Shown piece by piece: positions 1-4,793 of a stretch of DNA of 7,027 nt. The notes below the pieces were generated by a model. It ran no database searches. It was given only the letters and a program-made list of their open reading frames with translations, and was not told the origin of the DNA. A program made the translations under genes and the position numbers. Every line of letters starts with the position of its first letter. Position 1 is the stretch's first letter. The DNA is from Acidobacteriota bacterium (GTDB lineage: Bacteria; Acidobacteriota; Terriglobia; Terriglobales; Acidobacteriaceae): NCBI GenBank assembly GCA_021811745.1, contig JAJZNH010000887.1:1-7027 (forward strand). The letters run 5' to 3'.

Positions 1-471
1 CAGAGGGAACGAAACCGCGGGCGTGGGGTTGAACGGTACCTTCAGTCCGAAAGAGCCCAGCAGGCTGCTTACGTAGCCGCTCCAGCCCACGGCCACCGTA
101 GCTGCTCCGAAGGCATATTCAAGCACCAGCGCCCAACCGATGATCCAGGCCACCAGTTCGCCCATGGTGGCATAGCCGTATGTGTAGGCGCTGCCGGCGA
201 TGGGGATCATGGATGCAAACTCGGAGTAACACAAGCCTGCAAAGATGCAACCCACGCCTGCAATCACAAACGAAAGCACGATCGCTGGGCCCGCAAACTG
301 GGCGGCCGCGGTGCCGGTGAGAACGAAGATGCCGGCGCCGATGATGGCGCCGATGCCCAATGTGATCAGATTGATGGGGCCCAGGGCGCGCTTGAGTGAG
401 TGCTCGTGTATCTCGGCGGCTTCCGCCAGAATGGTGTTGATTGGCTTGGTCGCTAACAGCTTAGTGGCCAT
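1..471 (-). CDS. CAT-type APC-superfamily amino-acid permease, N-terminal part (3' end beyond window)
   Basis: Inner-membrane transporter of the amino acid-polyamine-organocation (APC) superfamily, closest in wording to the cationic amino acid transporter (CAT/YfnA/ApcT) branch. The first 157 codons are present and the frame runs open through the left edge. After a 25-residue cytoplasmic tail comes HSLKRALG, then the broken first membrane helix with the substrate-binding motif GAGIF at residues 45-49. AGPAIVLSF (60-68), YSEFASMIPIAGSAYTYGYA (82-101) and GWALVLEYAFGAATVAVGWSGY (112-133, cited in part) are CAT hallmarks, covering about the first three to four helices. ATG at 471-469 is chosen because GGAAGAGGGG lies just upstream; an in-frame ATG at 486-484 has no such site. 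It follows the LAT permease by 115 bases on the same strand, so co-transcription is possible. The substrate cannot be read from sequence; cationic or neutral amino acids are family-level guesses. Confidence 0.93.
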   Translation of the reverse strand, partial: MATKLLATKPINTILAEAAEIHEHSLKRALGPINLITLGIGAIIGAGIFVLTGTAAAQFAGPAIVLSFVIAGVGCIFAGLCYSEFASMIPIAGSAYTYGYATMGELVAWIIGWALVLEYAFGAATVAVGWSGYVSSLLGSFGLKVPFNPTPAVSFPL

Positions 472-474
472 GAA

Positions 475-484
475 CCCCTCTTCC
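475..484 (-). promoter_or_regulatory. Ribosome binding site of the CAT-type permease
   Basis: Minus-strand GGAAGAGGGG ends three bases before the ATG at 471. It decides between this ATG and the in-frame ATG at 486, which has no purine-rich site ahead of it. The spacing to GAGGGG is short, but the AAGAGG part sits at a more usual distance. Confidence 0.6.
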
Positions 485-586
485 ATACGATTTCATGCGC
501 GACTGGGTGCGAGCCACCCCGTTGTGGCGCCGGGAGTGTCTCTTGGTGGATGCGATGCAGGCCGGACGCAAGTGGCTCCCCCTTTG

Positions 587-2182
587 CTACCGGCCGGCGT
601 CTGATTCTGCAAGGCCGCTGGCCGCCCTGTCGGCGAGGCTGCGCGACCAGAAAAGATATACCGGAATGCCCAGCAGCACCAGCACCAGGCCCGGCCACGT
701 GTACTGGGGCTTGTATCGCAATAATACGACACAGATCCAGACGGCCATGGCGATGTAGAGCGCGGGCAGCAACGGATAGCCAAACGCTTTATAGGGCCGC
801 GATGCATCGGGCTGCTTGAAGCGCAGTACAAAGAGGCCGGAGATGGTGAGGATATAAAAGACGAGCTCCGCGAAGATGATGTAGTCGAGCAATTGAAGGT
901 AAGAGCCGGAGATGCACAGCAGTACCGTCCACACGCCCTGCACTAGAAGCCCCGCCATAGGCGTCTTGTAGCGCGGATGCAGCTTGCCCACGGATTTGAA
1001 GAAGAGGCCGTCGCCGCTCATGGCGTAGTAAACACGGGCCCCCGCCAGGGTCATCCCGTTGGCGCAGCCGAAGGTTGAGATGAGAATGGCGGCCGCCATC
1101 AACTCCGCGCCGCCGTTGTGAAAGATCTGCCCTAGCACCGCCGTGGCCACGCGATCTTCCGTGGCGAATTGAATTCCACGCGCCATCGCCGTAATCCCGT
1201 ACGGATTGCCGTGCAGAGGCAGGACCAGCAGGTAGCCCAGAGAGACCAGGAAGTAGACTGCCAGGACAAACCCGGTGCCCAGAGCCAGTGAAAGAGGCAG
1301 GTTACGCTTAGGATTCTTCACTTCGCTTGCCGTGAAGGTGACGTTATTCCAGGCATCGGCCGCGAACAGCGAGCCAACTTGGACTACGGCGAGAATCACG
1401 AAAACATTTACAAGCGTGGTAGGTCCGCCCACGCCCACCTGTACCGGATGGAGCGAACTCCAGCCGCCATTGCGCCAGAATTGACTCAAGCCGGGACCGA
1501 AGTTGGCCATCCAGGCAGTTGTGTTCACGCCCACCGTGCAGGCCAGCACTACAAGCGCAGTGAGCGACAACGCCTTGGCCGTGGTAAAGATGTTTTGGAT
1601 CAGCGCTCCCAGCTTTACGCCAAAGACATTCACGGCGGTCAAAAGGACCACGATCGCGATGCCGGTAAGATTCGCAGTATTGACGCCAATCTCCATGTTG
1701 CCCACTACCATGGACCCCACGTGCAGCGCGGGCACATGAGCGATGTGCCAGAGCCAGTGGGTGGTAGAGACAGAGGGGATAAAAACCCCGAGAAATGTAC
1801 CGAAGGCTACGGCAACGGCGGCGATCGTGCCCGTCTGAATGACGAGGAAAAGCGTCCAGCCAAAGAGAAATCCCCACAGCGGACCCAGCGATTCACGCAG
1901 GTAGACGTACTGGCCGCCGGCTCTGGGCATCATGGCGGCCAACTCGCCGTAGCTGAGCGCGCCAATCGTGGTCATGATGGCCGTGATGACCCAGGCAGCC
2001 AGGAAAAGCGCGGGCGAGCTTACATCGCGGGCGATGTCGGCATCGACGATATAGATGCCGGAGCCGATCATGGACCCGATCACAATCGCCGTGGAACTAA
2101 AGAGGCCGAGCGACTGTTTCAACCGAGGCGGCTGAGCGGATGGAGGCGGTTCCGAAGTGGGAGTAAGGTCTAGGGTCTTCAC
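587..2182 (-). CDS. LAT-type APC-superfamily amino-acid permease (531 aa)
   Basis: Complete inner-membrane amino-acid transporter, 531 residues, typical of the roughly 12-helix APC fold. The wording is that of the L-type (LAT/SteT-like) branch: GSMIGSGIY at residues 36-44 (broken first helix, substrate backbone contacts), YGELAAMMPRAGGQYVYLRE at 78-97, and FAADAWNNVTF followed by SEVKNPKRNLP around 272-295, which matches the LAT 'YdGWn...EE.knP.rnlP' pattern. The first 24 residues are polar and proline-rich, so cytoplasmic. The start is GTG at 2182-2180. An in-frame TGA lies directly before it, so it is the most upstream start possible. No Shine-Dalgarno sits at normal spacing; AGGG is about 14 bases away. 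It lies between thiE (100-base gap) and the CAT permease (115-base gap), all on the minus strand. A promoter-like sequence and repeats in the thiE-side gap suggest its own promoter. Substrate unknown; neutral amino acids are plausible. Confidence 0.95.
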   Translation of the reverse strand: MKTLDLTPTSEPPPSAQPPRLKQSLGLFSSTAIVIGSMIGSGIYIVDADIARDVSSPALFLAAWVITAIMTTIGALSYGELAAMMPRAGGQYVYLRESLGPLWGFLFGWTLFLVIQTGTIAAVAVAFGTFLGVFIPSVSTTHWLWHIAHVPALHVGSMVVGNMEIGVNTANLTGIAIVVLLTAVNVFGVKLGALIQNIFTTAKALSLTALVVLACTVGVNTTAWMANFGPGLSQFWRNGGWSSLHPVQVGVGGPTTLVNVFVILAVVQVGSLFAADAWNNVTFTASEVKNPKRNLPLSLALGTGFVLAVYFLVSLGYLLVLPLHGNPYGITAMARGIQFATEDRVATAVLGQIFHNGGAELMAAAILISTFGCANGMTLAGARVYYAMSGDGLFFKSVGKLHPRYKTPMAGLLVQGVWTVLLCISGSYLQLLDYIIFAELVFYILTISGLFVLRFKQPDASRPYKAFGYPLLPALYIAMAVWICVVLLRYKPQYTWPGLVLVLLGIPVYLFWSRSLADRAASGLAESDAGR

Positions 2183-2190
2183 TCAAGCGA

Positions 2191-2219
2191 TTTCTACCCT
2201 ATTTTGCCGGGATTGTCTT
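2191..2219 (-). promoter_or_regulatory. Candidate sigma70-type promoter of the LAT permease
   Basis: On the minus strand AAGACA (2219-2214) is followed by a 17-base spacer and TAGAAA (2196-2191). Each hexamer matches consensus at four of six positions. An A-rich tract (about 2218-2228) overlaps the -35 and extends upstream, like an UP element. The -10 ends eight bases before the GTG start, so a transcript would begin at or next to the start codon. Prediction by eye only. Confidence 0.35.
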
Positions 2220-2233
2220 TCTTTTTTTGAAGA

Positions 2234-2275
2234 GTCTCTCGATCTGAAAAGCCTCTCAAACTAGGACGGTCTCTC
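2234..2275. repeat. Three evenly spaced heptamers GAGAG(A/G)C upstream of the LAT permease
   Basis: Read on the minus strand, GAGAGAC occurs at 2275-2269, GAGAGGC at 2257-2251 and GAGAGAC at 2240-2234. Start-to-start spacing is 18 and 17 bases. They fill the gap between the thiE stop and the A-rich tract before the candidate promoter, where an activator site would be expected. Whether a protein binds them is unknown. Confidence 0.4.
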
Positions 2276-2282
2276 CATTCAA

Positions 2283-2921
2283 TCATTCTTCCAGCTCTGC
2301 TCTCCAGCGCCGGAACTCGGCTGCGGGGTCGGGCGCGCGAAAGAGAGCTGTGGAAACAGCGATGGCGCTGGCTCCGGCGGTAAGCACTAACGGCGCTGTC
2401 TCCAGCGTGATTCCCGCTGCGGCCGTCAGCACACGTTCTGGTCCAGCCTGCTCGCGCAGTCTGCGTACACCCTCCGGTCCGATCGGCGTTCTCGTGGTTT
2501 CCTTGGTGGTGGTAGTGTAAACGGGACCGATAGCCAGATAGTCCACCGGCTCATTCAAGATTCCTTCCAGCAGGGCATCGCTGCCGCCAAATGTGCCTAC
2601 GATGCGGCCGGGGCCGAGCAAAAGGCGCGCCTCCACGGGTGAAACGTCGCCGGCATCCACATGTACGCCGTCAAAGCCAGCTTTTTCTACCAGATCCGCG
2701 CGGTCATCGAGAATTAGCTTGATGTTTGGGGCGGGCAACGCCGCACGCAGAATCTCCGCATCGGCCATTAATTCGGCGTCAGAGCCAATCTTGTTGCGGT
2801 ATTCGAGCAGTGTCACGCCTGCTTCGGCAAGCTGGTTGCCCAGCCGTCGCAGAAACTTCGCGCGCCCTGCGACGGGAATGACGCCGGCGTCGAGGATGGG
2901 ATAGATCTTGGGAAATTGCAT
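2283..2921 (-). CDS. thiE: Thiamine phosphate synthase (divergent ThiE)
   Basis: Cytoplasmic TIM-barrel enzyme joining HMP-pyrophosphate and thiazole phosphate into thiamine phosphate. I choose ATG 2921-2919, giving 212 residues and the family's usual length, beginning MQFPKIYPILDAG. A GTG at 3005 would add 28 unfamiliar residues across the intergenic region. Family landmarks in order: EYRNK (40-44), LILDDRADL (69-77), GFDGVHVDAGD (82-92), IVGTFGGS (107-114), AIGPVYTTTTKE (130-141) and GASAIAVSTALF near the C-terminus. The Mg-binding aspartates (D73, D92) and the TTTTK phosphate loop (K140) are kept. The usual Q of QyReK is E40, the N of NDR is D72, GQ of HLGQxD is DA, and the Ser after IiG is Phe. 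TenI is less likely because GPVYTTTTK is retained. No TPP riboswitch (CTGAGA or its partner box) is seen in the leader. It is divergent from pyrE and followed by the LAT permease. Confidence 0.9.
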   Translation of the reverse strand: MQFPKIYPILDAGVIPVAGRAKFLRRLGNQLAEAGVTLLEYRNKIGSDAELMADAEILRAALPAPNIKLILDDRADLVEKAGFDGVHVDAGDVSPVEARLLLGPGRIVGTFGGSDALLEGILNEPVDYLAIGPVYTTTTKETTRTPIGPEGVRRLREQAGPERVLTAAAGITLETAPLVLTAGASAIAVSTALFRAPDPAAEFRRWRAELEE

Positions 2922-2938
2922 ACCACCAGGGTAAAGCA

Positions 2939-2955
2939 CAATTGATGGGCAATTG
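2939..2955. repeat. Pair of CAATTG palindromes 11 bp apart in the thiE-pyrE intergenic region
   Basis: CAATTG occurs at 2939-2944 and again at 2950-2955, separated by ATGGG. Each hexamer is self-complementary, and the two copies start 11 bases apart, about one helical turn. They lie 18-34 bases upstream of the chosen thiE ATG, where a regulator could act on thiE. Function is unproven. Confidence 0.35.
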
Positions 2956-3050
2956 GCGGAAGGGTTCCACCACGGGCTTTGTGGGTTTACCGCACGCAAA
3001 ACCACATGGCCGTTTGCAGTGAAAGCGATCCAAAATCCGCGCGTTGCCTT

Positions 3051-3056
3051 TACAAT
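3051..3056 (+). promoter_or_regulatory. Candidate -10 element (TACAAT) next to the pyrE start
   Basis: TACAAT matches the TATAAT consensus at five of six positions and ends eight bases before the pyrE ATG. Transcription from it would start at or beside the ATG, giving a leaderless or nearly leaderless mRNA. There is no good -35 hexamer at 16-18 bases upstream and no extended -10 TG, so the call is weak. Confidence 0.3.
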
Positions 3057-3064
3057 CGCACGCG

Positions 3065-3679
3065 ATGGCCAACTCCACCTACGCGCAACTACTGCTCCAG
3101 CTTCTTGCCCACACGAGCTTCAAGCTCGGCCAGTTCAAGCTCTCCTCCGGGGGAACGAGCGACTACTATATCGACTGCCGCACCACCACGCTCCACGCCG
3201 AGGGCGGGCGTCTGACCGGACATGCGATCCTCGATCTGCTGGAGACGAATGGCATCGAAGCCGAGGCCGTGGGTGGGCTTACTATGGGCGCCGACCCGGT
3301 GGTCTGCAATGTGGCCACGGCTAGCGCGTGGCGCGCAAAATCGAATCCCGGTGCGCCGGTGCTGCATGGCTTCCTTGTCCGCAAAGCTGAAAAGACGCAT
3401 GGGACCGGCCGGCGCATCGAAGGCTTTTGCCGCGCCGGGGCGCGCGTGGCCATTGTGGATGATGTATGTACCACCGGTGCCTCGACCATCGCCGCCATCG
3501 AGGCCGCACAAGAGGCCGGGATGATTGTGGCCGTCGTTGTCTGTATCGTCGAACGCGAAGACTCCAAGGGCCGCCCCGCCGTGGAAGCAGCGGCAAAAGG
3601 CGCACCATTTCTCCGGCTGTTTACGGCCAAGGATGTGCGCGCGGAGCACCTGAAGCAGCTGGAAGCCGCGGGTAGATAG
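3065..3679 (+). CDS. pyrE: Orotate phosphoribosyltransferase
   Basis: Cytoplasmic enzyme of de novo pyrimidine synthesis: orotate plus PRPP gives orotidine monophosphate and pyrophosphate. The 204-residue product has the type I PRTase layout. FKLSSGGTSDYYIDCR (24-39) is the N-terminal orotate/PRPP hood motif. VGGLTMGADPVV (69-80) begins the Rossmann core. HGFLVRKAEKTHGTGRRIEG (101-120) is the mobile catalytic loop with R106, K107, K110 and H112. VAIVDDVCTTGAS (128-140) is the 13-residue PRPP-binding signature with the paired aspartates 132-133. Length fits the family (about 200-215). The start chosen is ATG 3065. A TTG at 3044 in the same frame would add seven residues but also lacks a ribosome binding site. 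No Shine-Dalgarno is visible before the ATG, and a -10-like TACAAT sits eight bases upstream. Transcribed away from thiE and towards the OmpA-like gene; no other pyr gene is in the window. Confidence 0.97.
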   Translation: MANSTYAQLLLQLLAHTSFKLGQFKLSSGGTSDYYIDCRTTTLHAEGGRLTGHAILDLLETNGIEAEAVGGLTMGADPVVCNVATASAWRAKSNPGAPVLHGFLVRKAEKTHGTGRRIEGFCRAGARVAIVDDVCTTGASTIAAIEAAQEAGMIVAVVVCIVEREDSKGRPAVEAAAKGAPFLRLFTAKDVRAEHLKQLEAAGR

Positions 3680-3698
3680 CCCTCGCGACCGCATCGAG

Positions 3699-3740
3699 AC
3701 AAGAAAAAGAGCAGCCCCCGTGCCTGCTGACTGCTCTTGT
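3699..3740 (-). terminator. Rho-independent terminator of the OmpA-like lipoprotein gene
   Basis: On the minus strand AAGAGCAG (3738-3731) pairs perfectly with CTGCTCTT (3714-3707) around a 16-base loop. The 3' arm runs straight into a T-rich tract (TTTTTCTT). The hairpin starts about 40 bases past the ompA-like stop. Read on the plus strand, the same hairpin is followed by GTGCAGCG, with no T-run, so it should act on the minus-strand gene rather than on pyrE. ACAAG and CTTGT at the edges can form an alternative outer stem. Confidence 0.75.
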
Positions 3741-3779
3741 GCAGCGCGTTCGGTCAGCCCACCCACCGCCGCACTGGCG

Positions 3780-4514
3780 TTACTGATTCTCGGCCTGCGC
3801 TGACTGGGAGGATGCTGACTCGGGGATCATGTTCGTCAGCATCTGTACCGTGACTCGCCGGTTCTCCGCTCGTCCTGTCGCGGTTCTATTCGAAGCCACC
3901 TCGATCGCCTTGCCGATGCCGATGAGGTAAAAGCGCCGCGGGGAAATGTTGTACTTCGCGGCCAGGTATTGCACCACCGCGTCGGCGCGGCGCTGACTCA
4001 GTTGGTAGTTGTACTGAACCGGGCCAGTCGAATCGCAACCGCCGGTGACCTCGAGGATGTAGTTCTTGGCCGGGATGAGCTGAGTCGTTGCAAAGTTGTC
4101 CAGTTGTGATTGATCATCCTTGGTCAGCACGGCTTTGTCGAATGCGAAATGCACGGTCACGTCGGCCACCTTCCTGTAGTTGTCCAGGCCCATCACCACA
4201 CTGTCCAGCGAATCGGCGCGATGCACGGCGTTGTTCGCCGCGGATTGGGCAGTGGCGGCTTCCGCGCTGGCATTTTGCGCGTTCTGGTTGGCCGTGTCCG
4301 CTGCGTTCTGCGCCTTCGCAATACCAGACTGCGCGCGGCTGTTGACATCCCGAATCTGGCGGTTGTTCTCGGCTGCTTCGTTGTCCAGTCTTCCGGTGTG
4401 CTCGATCAGCGGCGCTGTCTGGTTGCGTACATATTTTTTAGTGGCGCACCCACTCACAACAAAAGCCGCCAGAGCCACCGCCGTCAACGCAAATCCATAG
4501 CGATTCATGGTCAT
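3780..4514 (-). CDS. OmpA/Pal-like peptidoglycan-associated lipoprotein with coiled-coil stalk (244 aa)
   Basis: Probable outer-membrane lipoprotein tethering the envelope to peptidoglycan. Residues 1-22 are a lipoprotein signal peptide ending in the lipobox VSGC, with lipidated Cys23. Ala follows, so no inner-membrane retention Asp. Residues about 35-105 are rich in Ala, Asn and Gln with hydrophobic/alanine spacing every three to four residues, suggesting a long coiled coil as in Lpp. Residues about 117-226 form the OmpA C-terminal domain: VHFAFDKAVL (121-130), CDSTGPVQYNYQLSQRRADA (160-179), GIGK (199-202) and GRAENRRV (214-221). Asp161 and Arg176, 15 apart, fit the known diaminopimelate-binding pair. 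The usual GHTD or GFTD reads GGCD here, adding an unusual cysteine (160). ATG 4514 is preferred over ATG 4508 because of GGAAAGGA seven bases upstream. It has its own terminator and stands alone between pyrE and uvrC. No tol genes are adjacent, so I do not name it pal. Confidence 0.93.
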   Translation of the reverse strand: MTMNRYGFALTAVALAAFVVSGCATKKYVRNQTAPLIEHTGRLDNEAAENNRQIRDVNSRAQSGIAKAQNAADTANQNAQNASAEAATAQSAANNAVHRADSLDSVVMGLDNYRKVADVTVHFAFDKAVLTKDDQSQLDNFATTQLIPAKNYILEVTGGCDSTGPVQYNYQLSQRRADAVVQYLAAKYNISPRRFYLIGIGKAIEVASNRTATGRAENRRVTVQMLTNMIPESASSQSAQAENQ

Positions 4515-4521
4515 GGTTTTG

Positions 4522-4529
4522 TCCTTTCC
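4522..4529 (-). promoter_or_regulatory. Ribosome binding site of the OmpA-like gene
   Basis: Minus-strand GGAAAGGA is followed by seven bases and then ATG 4514. It supports this ATG over the one two codons later at 4508, which would sit 13 bases away. Confidence 0.65.
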
Positions 4530-4532
4530 GCC

Positions 4533-4602
4533 GGCCGTGCAGTTCTTACACGGTCCACGGGGTGAACTTCTCCTTTCCTCAGATAGCGTGCACGTTACAC
4601 GC
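4533..4602. repeat. Twin palindrome-like elements in the leader/promoter of the OmpA-like gene
   Basis: Two similar interrupted inverted repeats: CCGTGCAGTTCTTACACGG (4535-4553) and GCGTGCACGTTACACGC (4586-4602). Both have five-base arms and share CGTGCA on the left and TTACACG on the right, with different centres. The centres are about 50 bases apart. The first can be lengthened by a GG/CC pair past a one-base bulge (4533-4556). They lie 21-88 bases upstream of the ompA-like ATG and on the far side of uvrC's start region. They could be operator sites or leader hairpins. Confidence 0.45.
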
Positions 4603-4793
4603 CATTCGGAGCCGGTCGCCTAATTCCATGAAAACAATAAAGAAGACTGTCACGGGCTGCACCAGCCTTGGTCTTTGGCCATGCATTTTTTACCCGATCC
4701 GGCAAGGACTACTCTCAGTCGAGCTGCGACACCAGAGATCTCCTCTCGAACCCGCTATCCTATGAATTGGCGCGGCAGCGGACTGCCTCAACC

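Noticed and set aside
511..578. Inverted repeat GAGCCAC / GTGGCTC and a short GCCAC/GTGGC hairpin between the two permeases
   Set aside because: The 7-base arms are 54 bases apart and the inner stem is only 5 bp with no T-run, so neither a terminator nor an attenuator can be supported.
1379..2173. Long (264 codon) plus-strand open frame opposite the LAT permease
   Set aside because: It is antisense to a clear permease gene; its product is rich in His, Arg, Gly and Asp with no domain, the usual shadow of a GC-rich coding strand.
2922..3005. Upstream extension of thiE to GTG 3005
   Set aside because: It adds 28 residues with no family match, runs across the CAATTG repeats, and would make the protein longer than usual.
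2922..3064. TPP riboswitch upstream of thiE
   Set aside because: I looked on the minus strand for CTGAGA and the matching downstream conserved box and found neither.
3852..4190. Lpp-like ending (LDNYRK) in the OmpA-like protein as a covalent peptidoglycan attachment site
   Set aside because: In Lpp the lysine must be C-terminal; here it precedes a full OmpA domain, so the resemblance is coincidental.
4628..4765. Plus-strand small frame beginning MKTIKKTVTGC just before uvrC
   Set aside because: It has no ribosome binding site, its composition after the first residues is arginine/leucine-rich and unlike a lipoprotein or leader, and it overlaps possible uvrC start sites. Probably noncoding.
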